From positions 186,013 through 250,012 of the forward strand of contig NW_006768802.1 in assembly GCF_000204055.1 (NCBI RefSeq): a stretch of DNA of 64,000 nucleotides. The letters are read 5' to 3'. The notes beneath the pieces were generated by a model that worked only from the letters and a program-made list of their open reading frames with translations, had not been told where the DNA came from and ran no database searches. Below, in pieces: positions 47,301-57,397 of the stretch. Made by a program: the position numbers and the translations under genes. Within the stretch, counting starts at the first letter, position 1. Every line of letters begins with the position of its first letter. Source of the DNA: Melampsora larici-populina 98AG31 (lineage: Eukaryota; Basidiomycota; Pucciniomycetes; Pucciniales; Melampsoraceae).

Positions 47301-47441
47301 TTCGGATCCTCTCCATCCCTGCCAACGCTCGGGTACAATGACTTCGTTCCTCAATCGTTCGTTGGTCCGAACTCGATCGACGGAGAGCACAAAGCTTTGG
47401 ATACTTTACCTCTCCCTACTTGGGCTGGCGGAACAATCTGA
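44386..47441 (+). CDS. Zn2Cys6 fungal transcription factor, copy 2 (8 exons)
   Basis: Exons 44386-44535, 44616-44725, 44814-45649, 45725-45889, 45959-46319, 46393-46558, 46665-46795 and 46883-47441 give about 825 residues. The first seven exons have exactly the same lengths as copy 1 at 5111; only the last differs (559 against 547 nt). The Zn2Cys6 cluster (ACDGCKKMK | TKC...CETC...SRPC), the RIRSLEKVLKALVP helix and the fungal transcription factor domain are complete. The last exon has a duplicated PPPMSSTAP unit. Intron 6 has a duplicated ATATATATATCCAT tract. A nuclear regulator; its targets are unknown. Both paralogs appear intact, so both may be expressed. Confidence 0.85.
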
Positions 47442-47914
47442 ATGAGATGAATTGTAAATTTGCTTATGTATCTATCTTTTCTTCAGCTTGAAAGTCATTA
47501 CCGAACTCCATGCTGTAAATTGTATGGCACCAACGTAATAACATTGATTTTTCTCATTCCTGGATAAATCCTGTCTGATAGTAATCCCGCAGAGTCTTTT
47601 GTCTTGTGTCTTCTACCTCACCTCGTTTTGAGTTGTTCACCTTTGTCTTCCTCCTTTCGTCCAGGAAGCCATAGATCATTACTCTGATTGTACAAATTGA
47701 TATGTTTTTCTGACAGTCTTCAACTATGGCTTAATCCAGACTCTCCTGATAATTTTTTGTTCAGATTGACTCAAATGCTTAGGGGACCGCATAGGGATAA
47801 GCAAAATTTTAGAGAATGAGATTGTGATGAATAAGCTCAAAGGTTGATAATACAAGATACAACAAACTGGGAGAGGAAGACCAACTAGAGTCATTTGTTC
47901 GAGAAAAAGGATTG
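47442..47914. other. 3' flank of copy 2, no gene seen
   Basis: The first about 130 nt retain weak similarity to the copy 1 3' flank. Nothing else is supported. Confidence 0.4.
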
Positions 47915-48850
47915 AAACTGAATACGTACATCATATAGGAAATTGGGAATGCAAAACCATATGTTCACATAAGCTTCACTGATCCCCTTACAAGCGCGTT
48001 CGCCGCATGTCATTGGTACATTCGCTACAGCTATTGCAACGGAGCTGAGCACAGGAACGTTCGATTGTAAACATTTCAAGCGTGAACCGCCATGGACAAC
48101 GAGACTATGTCACTGATCTTGTTATCCCGTAATATTCTCAAAATCTCGTGGCCTCAGGATGTCTTTAGTTTGATGAGGTGATGAAAACTGATACGAGAGT
48201 TCGAGACTTCAAAGTAACTGTGTATACATAGATCACTTACGCTCCTGATTGATCAAGGACGGTGAGTGGAAGTTCTTGGAAGAGTTGGATGTCCCGGGGT
48301 CGTGGATTAACACATGTGGAACAAATGATGATCCTCCGATCCTTCCTCACATTCCCTTTCAAGGGGTTTTCCTGGGGGAGGAACGTCTTATAACGAAAAG
48401 CACTGCCAAATTGTTATGTGTATCATAGTATGTCACGGTCAAGAAAATCTTATACCAGCCGACTCTAGTGTAAATACACAAGAAACTATTCAAAGCTTCA
48501 CATTCGTCAACATCGAACTTGGTCGAATCGACGCTGCTCAGCTTCTCACAACTCACCTAAGCAACACTTGCCACCTATCTTTCGATGAAGTCAGTACAAA
48601 CAACACTCAACCATACCAGGCGCAGAGTATGATTCCGGTTGACTCATCAGGAAACTACATACATCTCAAACCGAGGCCAAGTCCGAAATGGGTCCATGGA
48701 GAGCTCGGGTTGCCTTGTGCACATCCAAACAGGCTGAGATGGAATTCTTGTCTAGAGCCTGATACGTTAGTCTACTTGCCATGATTGGGGTGACTTCGAA
48801 TCCCCCTTTCAAGCATAGGGTCATAAGGGGTTCAACCCACACGCGCACAA
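47915..48850 (-). CDS. Hypothetical multi-exon gene, minus strand (tentative)
   Basis: The minus strand shows coding-looking blocks that join at GT..AG borders: DECEALNSFLCIYTRVGWYK up to a GTGACA donor (about 48437), then FLPQENPLKGNVRKDRRIII and CSTCVNPRPRDIQLFQELPL ending LDQSGA at a GTAAGT donor (about 48242). Next comes LVVHGGSRLKCLQSNVPVLS with ANVPMTCGERACKGISEAY. An upstream block contains LDVHKATRALHGPISDLAS. I do not recognise the protein. A competing plus-strand open frame (48416-48784) overlaps; the splice-consistent minus reading seems better but remains uncertain. Confidence 0.4.
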
Positions 48851-49138
48851 TCGCTTGAGCGTATGACGGTGAAAAAGAGCCTTTTATCGATGTAGTCCTA
48901 CTTCCCTTTCATCCCACTTTTGTACTGACAATCTCTGTTTAGCTTTTAAACCTTTGGATTCACTCATCCTATGAGCGCTTCCGTAGTTAATCACCAACGA
49001 CACTTTCTTATTCTTAGCAATTTTTCATCCATTTTTGTTGAAGTCCAATCGAAAAATATTCCATAACAGTTGATGCAGTTCAAGTGAAAATACTATTGGA
49101 ACCTTTCCTTTTTCTTTCAAAGCAGGCTTATCTGGAGG

Positions 49139-50434
49139 ATGCAGAGCTTCTATCCAAAGATTTTCAACTTGTCTCTTTTTTCCTTGTCTTATTATTGTCT
49201 CGTCGATTCTTTACCTATTGATACAATCAACGGAACCATCGGATTACAATCCTCTTCCAACACTGCGAATCAAACTCCAGTCTACATTCTGACCAGCGAG
49301 TCCTTGACCTCCAATCTCACGCAAGCTGAGAACTCAAACTCGATGGACGTCGCACAAATGGGACCGAACTCTTCCTATTCCACTACTCCATCCCCTCTCA
49401 GCGCGGTCACAACCTTTCCGACAGCCGCGACCTCTGTGGCTTTACCTCCTGCGTCCACACAGTTGGGGAATTCTTCGTGAGCATTCATGTCTCAATCACT
49501 AAGAGAAGGACAGCATAACCATTCTGACGCTTTCAACTGCGAAAAACCAAGAAGGATCCAGGAAGATCCGCCAAAGGAGACGATTCTCATAGCGGTGCTC
49601 ATCGCTCTACTGATTGGGATCTTTATGCTCATTGCAGCTTTATTTGGCTTGCTTACTCTCAGAAGGACACAGTCGCGTCGATCTCATCTCCAAAAATCAC
49701 CGAGTGAAGCGAAGGTCACTATCAAGCCTTGGGACCATGATACTTTTTGCCAAGGTTGAGTTTAGCCACATCCGGCCCCGTATATTATCCCAGTTATCAC
49801 CCTTATGCTTACCATGATATCTGGGCCTGCGCTTATACTTGACGTCTCAACACAGACATGAATCGAGGTTTTCAATACCATTCAGATTGGCAGCGTCAGA
49901 CTTGCTCGCTAACAAAACCTGATCAGACTTTGAGTCGGGCTGTTATGCAGAAGTGTCAGAGAGGTATGATAATCGGCTGAGCCTCTTTCTCGTGAAATTT
50001 ACTGGTATCTTGATCGGAAATGCTTACACGACTCTCCGTGATAATAATCTGAAAACCCAAATCCAGCACGGGATAAGTTTCGAGACGGCCAATTCTTCTT
50101 CACCCGCGATAGTCGCTCCCCAGGTATCTCGAGGTTCAATTCTAGAGGTAGCACCAAGCTCGGAACATCTCCTCGCGCAAGACTTCCTTTCAAGTTCGAT
50201 AAATTAGGTGAGCCTATCAACAATTTTCTCTCTTCTGATCCAGTCCTAACAGTTGCAAATATCAACACAGGAATACCAAGGCGCGCCAAGACTAGACCAA
50301 CGGCACCACCTCAACCACCAAAAGATCCTAGGTTGATCTCCAAGCTTCCGGTGAGAATTTACGAAAGCTTAGAATTGCTTCCCCAACAGCTTATCGGAAG
50401 GACACCAAGTACACTTAAAAGTGTCAAACATTAA
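49139..50434 (+). CDS. Single-pass type I membrane protein with Ser/Thr-rich ectodomain
   Basis: The ATG at 49139 opens a signal peptide (FNLSLFSLSYYCLVDSLP). An ectodomain of about 90 residues rich in Ser, Thr and Asn follows, with several N-X-S/T sites (INGTIG, LTSNLTQ, GPNSSYS), probably heavily glycosylated. After an intron (about 49433-49512) comes a transmembrane helix (ILIAVLIALLIGIFMLIAAL) with the stop-transfer RRTQSRR. Further exons give a cytoplasmic tail, including a Tyr-rich stretch (YYPSYHPYAYHD) and a basic C-terminus (IPRRAKTRPTAPPQPPKD ... stop at 50432). The plan resembles fungal cell-wall sensors or mucin-like receptors, but no WSC or other named domain is visible. Exact internal splice sites are uncertain. 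It appears intact. Confidence 0.65.
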
Positions 50435-50906
50435 GCTTTATCAGCCTAGCTTCTTGCACTGAACCGAGAGCTCGATATTTTTTGGTCTCGCCTTTAACCC
50501 ACATCCCTAATGTCATCATAGCCTTTCCATTGAATTTGTGCCATGATTTAAATAGCCTCTCACAATATATGTATTGGAACCACTCTGTGTAGTGGTACAT
50601 TATTACAATATGCCACGCTCATTCCATGGTGAAATATAGAAATTCATATAATAATCTTTGTGATCATCCTTCTGAATCAGAAACTTTCAAAAACTTACTA
50701 AAACTGATTGACTTCCTCATGATTGTATGTATCTGTGCATCAAGGAAACCCTGAGTGTGGGGTCCGCCAACCCTCTAAAACATATACAACTACCCAATAA
50801 ATTCTGTACACACACCTCTACATACTCAACATCTCATCTCAAATCCGGATTGCAACATCTCCATCACAAATTTGCTACTTGCCCAGCTACTTGCACCGTG
50901 TTTGTA
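50435..50906. other. No gene seen
   Basis: The 3' flank of the membrane protein gene; AT-rich with no supported feature. Confidence 0.4.
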
Positions 50907-51180
50907 TCCTTGTAGCACGTCGACGTGCGCACACAAATTAGTTTCCTTAGACACTTGACAGACCTATTGAAGAAGTTTCACAACAGACACATCTTCCCTT
51001 TATAAACTGGGATGTTGGCAGTCAGTTGACCCCAGCTGATGACAAAAGATTCTGTGACTACCATGACTAAATCATTGTTCACAAAGGGTTCTCAAGAACA
51101 ATCTCAGTCGAATTCTGACCAAAAGACTTTCAAATTTATTTTGAAACTCTCCGTGTGTGCACGTCGACATGCTACAAGGA
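50907..51180. mobile_element. 274-bp MITE, TA target duplication
   Basis: Left end TCCTTGTAGCACGTCGACGT and right end (inverse) TCCTTGTAGCATGTCGACGT; TIR similarity extends to GCGCACACA..A/TGTGTGC and the GTTTC/GAAAC pair. TA at 50905-50906 and 51181-51182. Fits a Tc1/mariner-type non-autonomous element. Confidence 0.75.
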
Positions 51181-51759
51181 TATTGACATGGTGTTGCCTG
51201 CTGCTCACAATCTCATTACACACTATATCAGGCTGCATTTCTAATATTGTTCATTCTGTTTTGTATGCTACCACAATTATGATCAAACATCTTTAAGACC
51301 AAATCTTCACTCACAACATGATCACCTAATAGATTGGTTCCAAGATTACCATATGGTGTCAAGATGATACCACGGGAATCAGGTTGCTTATGTACTGTGA
51401 TGACTCTTTTACACTTGTTGTAGATCACCCAACAAGTAAAATCACATTAGGCTTATGTGGCTCAACCTTGTGATAGATCCCAAAGTTCTAATGGTGTCTG
51501 TATGAAGTTGAGCTTATGTGCTAAAATGTGTGGTCCAGATGTATATATTAAATGTTGTAGGAGATGCCTAGCCCATTGTGCAGAGCTCCCCATCTACTGT
51601 TGCTGGTATTCCTACCCCCCCTGGCCCTTTTGAGCAGAGGGCCTCCCCAAGAAACCTATGCCTCTCTCTAGACAAGAAGTTGTGGTTTACCTAGGGCACA
51701 CCAATTATGAGTTTAGATTCATTCAATCTACAACACTTGCAATGAAAGAATAAACCTTT
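51181..51759. other. Probable decayed retrotransposon flank
   Basis: No open frame is supported. The adjacent copia fragment makes a worn retrotransposon origin plausible, but no motif could be read. Confidence 0.3.
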
Positions 51760-52440
51760 ATGGTCCACCCTCTGATCTTGTGCAGTAGAGAATGGATTGG
51801 CATGGTCAAACTGAACACAGTGAAAGTTCCTTTGCGAGTTGGTTTGAAGTTGCACCTTGGCTCTCCCAAGGACATTAGGCCAGCTTTGTCTCTTCCTTAC
51901 CAATCTCACATTGGCTCTCTCAATTGGGCTGCTGTCAGTGTCTGGATGCTGCTTTTTTTCAGTCAAATTTCTCAATACAACTTATGTTACACCTTCAAGC
52001 ATTGGAACACAGCAAAGCACCTTGTTTGCTATATATTTTATAAAGGGCTCTCTATCTTAGGGCATTCTATTTGATAGTTCTACGCCTACTGACTTGAAAG
52101 ACTTTGATGATGATGATTATTCATATGATCTCAATAATTGTCACTTGGTAACTGGCTATCTGTCACTACTGGAGGTGCTATCATCTCTTGGCACAGCCAT
52201 TGACAAAAATCAAATGCCCAGTCAACTACAGAGGCTGAGTATATGTCTCTATTGAACTGCACAAGTCAGGCCATTTGGTTCAAACTACTTTCTGTGAACC
52301 TTCATCTTCCTGTCTCTGCCATTTCCATTTCTTCCATTGACCATGCTATACAATTGTTCAATGATAAACCAATGCTTTTGATTCATGTTGTGCTCAGACT
52401 TCTGTTGTGGACTGCACAAGTGAGGGGGGATGTTGGTGTT
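51760..52440 (+). pseudogene. Ty1/copia RT-RNase H remnant
   Basis: The plus strand encodes LPYQSHIGSLNWAAVSVWM, SQISQYNLCYTFKHWNTAKH and, in a shifted frame, traces of the copia RNase H (LVTGYLSLLE, a TTEAEY-like SQLQRLSICLY, and VRPFGSNY for the WFK segment). These match the C-terminal end of copia polyproteins. Frameshifts and stops are frequent and no LTR was found. Confidence 0.7.
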
Positions 52441-52755
52441 GGCCAATAAAGCTGTCTGTTCAATGACATTATGTAGTGTGATCTTATTGTTTTTGGTATC
52501 ATGATTTGTTGTCATGTTCTCATTTGATATGTTGTTATACATTGATCTCTATTCTATGTGTGCTCTTAACTATTAGCAGTGTTCTCATTTTTATTATAAG
52601 CAGCCTACAAGTCTACAAGGTTTAACTTTGATCTTTATCCATTCAAATGTTTCTAAATCACATACAAGCAATTACTTTTACTAACAACATAATTGCCCTA
52701 TTGTGAATGACTCATAGGTAAGCTTTTTGGTTTATCAGTGTTCTCTTTTCTCTAC
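52441..52755. other. No gene seen; one arm of a direct repeat
   Basis: A segment at about 52663-52716 (CAAGCAATTACTTTTACTAA ... TTGTGAATGACTCATA) recurs at about 53233-53286, on the far side of the foldback element. Confidence 0.5.
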
Positions 52756-53135
52756 AAACGGTGGCTTGCTAAGCTAAGCTAAGCTAAGGATTTTTGCCAC
52801 CTTGGCTTAGCTTAGCTAGAAGCTGCTAAGGAAAAATCCGCTAACACTAATCTTAGTGGATTTCCGCTAACGCTAAGCCATTGGCTTAACGGGCGTAAAA
52901 TGACACCTGCTAAGCCAATTCATTGGCCGCTAAACCGCTAATAGCGGCTTAGCGGCCCTTTTTTGCACTTAAAACATGTTTTTTTTGATACCTAAGCTCC
53001 CGGCTTAGCTTAGCGCAGACCCGCCAAAGGAAAAATCAAAGTTTGATTAGCTTAGGTTGAGTGCACTAGGGATTTAGTGTTAGCTTAGCAATAAAACTCT
53101 CTAAGCGCTAACTTAACTTAGCCGTGCCACCGTTG
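52756..53135. mobile_element. 380-bp foldback element rich in GCTAAG/CTTAGC, 7-bp target duplication
   Basis: Ends AAACGGTGGCTTGCTAAGC and (inverse) CAACGGTGGCACGGCTAAG. TCTCTAC flanks both sides (52749-52755 and 53136-53142). Most of the element is made of GCTAAGC, TTAGCGG and CCGCTAA motifs that pair with one another. No coding capacity. The same terminus is seen in the 69-bp element at 31822. Confidence 0.75.
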
Positions 53136-53142
53136 TCTCTAC

Positions 53143-54424
53143 CATTCATTTCTATATATACATGGGTTTTATGCTTGTGCTTTTTATGTTGCAAAATAAA
53201 CAATCATCCATACCAACGTTTCACAATCACTTATAAGCAATTACTTTCACTAACAATGTAATTGCTCCATTGTGAATGACTCATATCTTGATCATCTTCA
53301 TATAACATGATACCCATTGATGGGCTGATTGGAGCTCCAAGGAAAAGTTTTTGCATAAGGGTTTATTAGCTAGGAATTTGGAAGTTTGGTAGAGGTGAGT
53401 GACTTCTTCAATCAGTTGTTGATGCTGAGAAACTTGGACCATGGTGAAGTGTCCAATGTGGACAAAAATAGAATCCAAAGGAAATGAATTTTACCACTCA
53501 GACTTGATCTTTGAGAAATGGTCAAGAAGTTAAAAAGTATCTTTGAAGTTTGGGCTCAGGTCTAGATTTAGGGTGTTTCTGACCTTAATCAAGGAAAGTA
53601 ATTTGATAAAAAAAGTGTTCTGGTCTACCCCCAGGGAGCTACCACCAATTCAAGTGTCCCTGTGGTATGCTATTACACGTCACAAGTCTCAACAACTTTT
53701 TCTATCCACCTATACACCTGTGCCATCTCACTGTTCCTCATCTCACATTTTCAGTCACACAATCAATCTGCATTTCAATCTCTCTCATCTATGGGCAAGT
53801 TTGGTTGTGTTTTTTGGTGATTATAGCAATCATGCCACCAAAAGATAAATCCCATCCTGGTCATGAAAGGAGATCAAAAACTACTTTACATAATTGTAAA
53901 TTCCTCAGTAAAATCCTCTTTGTACACAGCAACATTTCTCTTCAACACCCTTGAGGCTCCAACACCATCATCATCAGCCAACACCAGTGTGGCTCAGCTC
54001 TTTGATTGGACTAGCCTTTCATCTCACACTCAGCTCATCAAGTGAAGCATGTAATCATCTCACAGTCCATCAAATTCAAGGCATCATACATTTTCTCAAA
54101 TCCATGAAATCATTTCAAGAAGATCATTCAACTATATTCACTTGGTTTGCTTGATCTGATAGATTCAGTCAACAAATCAAGACCAACTTCAAGGTCAATA
54201 GAAGCACAAAGTTTGAAAGATGCTGTTATGCAGTTTGTGATTCTGACAATATTCGCTAGGACATGTGTACATGTGAGGAATTGGCATGCCTCAAGCCTGT
54301 GTGGCGGCTGGGCGCCAATTGCCGTCTTAAATTGGGAGATATTTTACAGCACGGCACCGTAAAAAGATTTCCCCGATTTTTTGAGAGAACACCGTAAAAA
54401 TCTAATGTGCGTTCGTTACTTCTT
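53143..54424. other. No confident gene
   Basis: Some open text follows the ATG at 53832 (MPPKDKSHPGHERRSKTTL), with AG acceptors later on, but no domain can be read. The last about 170 nt share an A-T/ACCGTAAAAA motif pair (about 54343-54402). Confidence 0.3.
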
Positions 54425-54435
54425 GTTGGAAACCC

Positions 54436-54511
54436 AAACTTAACAAAGTCCCTCGCGCCAAAGGCCCGAGGCTTGAGCAAGGGACTTACGGCTACACCAC
54501 GGGGGGACCTT
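54436..54511 (+). repeat. Left TIR of the 9.45-kb transposon
   Basis: About 76 bp; one visible mismatch to the right copy in the first 60 bp (GAGCAAGGG against GAGCGAGGG). The hairpin stem is AAGTCCCTCGC with GCAAGGGACTT around a loop holding GCCAAAGGCCCGAGGC. Confidence 0.85.
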
Positions 54512-55006
54512 GACCGTCTTGCGCCGGTCATCCTCGCCCGCCTTTGGGCTGGCCTTCCCTCCGCAGGGAAGGGCCGTAACTAGCTGGTCAGAATGATGTC
54601 GCCTCCGAGGCGACATCGAGTCGTCGAGTCAGGCGTTTTGTAACTGGGATTTCGGCGCACTTAGCGCGTCTCCTTGTGGACTGTGGGCGGCCTGAATGGC
54701 CCCAAAAGCGCCATCAGGCCATTTCGCAGTGTGATTTTGGGGGGCTGGAATCCCCAAAAAAAAATTGATATATAAAAAAAGTGCCCCAAAAAGGAAATTG
54801 TGGCCTCAAAGACCCTTTTCGAAATCATGACAGCTGACAGTTGGGCATGAAAGCCGGTGCATTTCGCAAGGGAGGTTTACAAATGAAAGAAGACAACCGA
54901 GTATAATAGATAGCCAAACAATCCCTATAACTTTGATCTCCAAACCATAAGAAGGAACAGAGAAAGTGGCGTCTTTGATGTCCCAAACTCTGAATAGGTG
55001 GGCCAT
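54512..55006. other. Left subterminal non-coding region
   Basis: GC-rich with short hairpins (GTCGCCTCCGAGGCGAC at about 54599; GGCCTGAATGGCC / GGCCATTTCG near 54690-54730). No gene. These could be transposase binding sites. Confidence 0.4.
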
Positions 55007-56865
55007 TCACTCTAGGTCCCCCAAAGACCCTCCGGCTTCTTGAATACGTTCCATCATCTCGTGGATGTCCTCTTCTGAAGGTAAATCGAATGTTACCGAA
55101 GCGTCAATGTCCGTAAAGTACCCTTCGCCATTGAAGGTCGTGCGATCTTCATCGTAAATCAACTTGTAAAATCTGAAGAGGATAGTCATGATGAGTGTAT
55201 ATCTAAATCTAACGGTAGTGATCAGCATTTGCAGGACTTACGCAGAACTATATAAGGTACCTTGAACACCCAAATGGTGCAGATGTTGGTCGACCCTGGC
55301 CCAGATATTTCCTCCGGCTCCTCCTTGACGACGCTCTTGAAAGATGCGTAGGGCTTCTCGTCGCTGGTGGATTTTATGAACCAATCAGCCATCAGGTTGC
55401 TAGAAAGTGGAAACCCTTCAAACCCACCAGGTACGCGATGCGGAGGCGGTGTTGATCAGTGCATTTGATCCAATAGGCCTCTTCGCCTAGACCCTCAGCG
55501 GTGGTTCCACAATCTTGAGCGATCTACATACAGACCAAAAAAAACATGGTTCAGGCAACATACGTTATGCACGCAAGATGGCAGCGAAGACTTACGCGAT
55601 GGACCAGACGTTTCATGCAGGGCACCGTGCTTCCAGGGTTGTTTTTGATGTTGAGCAACAGCTGCGTAGCACCGGAGAAGTGATGAGAAAAATGTGTCAA
55701 AAAAAATTATTCGAATGAATGGATGAATGAGTACCACCACTTACCAATTTATGTAAACGCTCTCGAGCGTGCTTCCCAGCGTCCTTAACTAAGGTCGCGT
55801 ACGTTTGGGCATCGGCAACGTTCTGGGCTCCATTTACGACTGGAGGAAGTTGTTCGGCAGGCCAGGTGCCGGGGATAGCTTTGATTGCCCGCTGGAGTGT
55901 GAATGCGGTGGAAAATCAATAAACAGACTACCCAAAACAGTCGACTATCTAACCTTAATAGTTGCAAACAACGAGTTGGGCAACAAGTCCCCATTGGGAT
56001 TGTGAAGTTTGGTATATGCGCCGATCGTGGGTAACGGAACCGATGCGTATGCCTCTGTATACACCCGACTCTGATCAGAATGTGAAAGAACGGGAGGAAA
56101 ACAAATGAGAAAGACTTTTGCTGATCAAGACATATCAGATCGCAGGAAGATTCTGGTTGTACTTTAAGCTCAGGTGAGTAGTACCAGTGTTTCGCCGGTG
56201 GGGCGTTCGATGCGGCAGCAGGCCGGGCAGCAGAACCTGGGCCTTCACCTTGATGTGTGATGTCTTCGACAGACTCATTCACTTGGTCCAGCTTGTTGGA
56301 CAGGGTGATGAAGTCTTTGGTGTGCTTGTCGGCGACCGAAGCGATTTGTTCGTCCACCTGCCTGGCCAACTGACCGATGTCCTCATCGAGCTTGCTGGAC
56401 ATGTGCTCAATCTCTTGACGCAAGGTGTCAGCCATCACCAACATTTCTTTTTCCACCTTACCAGAAAGACTGGTGATTGCAGCCATGATGCGTGAAACAT
56501 CGCCGTCCTTGGTCTGGACGCACAAATTGGGTGCTTAGTTCGCATTTGATTTAGCACATGAAAGGAAAAAGGAGGCGATTGGACACTTACACTGTCATTC
56601 GAGCCTCCCACCGAGGCTTGCGAGCCTGAACCTTGGAGACTTCGCTGTTCGGCGCGATTGGCAGAACCAGCGGTGCCCACAAGTGGGGTTCCTGAAGGAG
56701 ATTGGAACGACATAAAGTGACATGAACATCGGAATCAAAGAAAGAAGGGCAGAAGGGCAGCGTACTGTTGCCCCTCGGAGTGGTCAAGGAATATGGCTGA
56801 GCACGGTTGCTTTGGGAAGCAATTGAAGCTGACAGGTTGTCGATTCGCCCGGTTTGAGATGACAT
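55007..56865 (-). CDS. Accessory coiled-coil protein of the 9.45-kb transposon
   Basis: Starts MSSQTGRIDNLSASIASQS at 56865. Exons lead through GTPLVGTAGSANRAEQRSLQ to a long coiled coil (GKVEKEMLVMADTLRQEIEH, SKLDEDIGQLARQVDEQIAS). Then come KHWYYSPEL, a conserved-looking YASVPLPTIGAYTKLHNPNG, LPNSLFATIK, a short exon with LLLNIKNNPGSTVPCMKRL, NIWARVDQHLHHLGVQGTLY, and a final exon FYKLIYDEDRTTFNGEGYF ... ending GGSLGDLE. At least seven introns fit GT..AG. It contains no recognised catalytic motif. Location inside the TIRs and common strand with the transposase suggest a partner or regulatory role, by analogy with second genes of other DNA transposons. The exact exon count is uncertain. Confidence 0.55.
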
Positions 56866-57397
56866 TTTATAATGAGAGAGAGGGGTTTGATATGAGAGGT
56901 GAGAAGTAAAAAGCAATTTGAATGTGGTGAGTTCAAAAGCTGTGATGGATTAAATCCTCTTTGAGGGCGAGAAAAAGAGGAATGAGTTGCAAGAGATTGA
57001 ACCGGGTTGCTTTAGCAGCGCGACGCGAACACGGGATTGAATCCAGGGGTGAAGGCCATCCCTGATTGGTCTGCGCGTTCGTCGGTCTGGCGCAAAGCAA
57101 ACTTGACTTGCGCGCGCCGGTGCTAGCTGGAATTCCCTCTTTAGGAAATATTTCAGAACTTATGTGGAATGTTAATATTAACAGGGAACATTCTCATGTT
57201 AGAACATGCGTTGCAAACATGTGTTGCGAAATGAATGGGTCAATTGTCAAAGTTGTGGCCATATGGAATGTGAAAGTCATTGTATAACTCAGCGATTTGA
57301 ATCCATTGGGAATAGCACAAAAGAAATTCTTGTTTGGGGAGAGGATACAAAAGCGTTTGATAATTCCTTTATGCACAGCGAACTCTTCACGAGGGCC

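Noticed and set aside
48416..48784. Plus-strand open frame of 122 codons as a gene
   Set aside because: It overlaps a splice-consistent series of minus-strand coding blocks and shows no recognisable domain.
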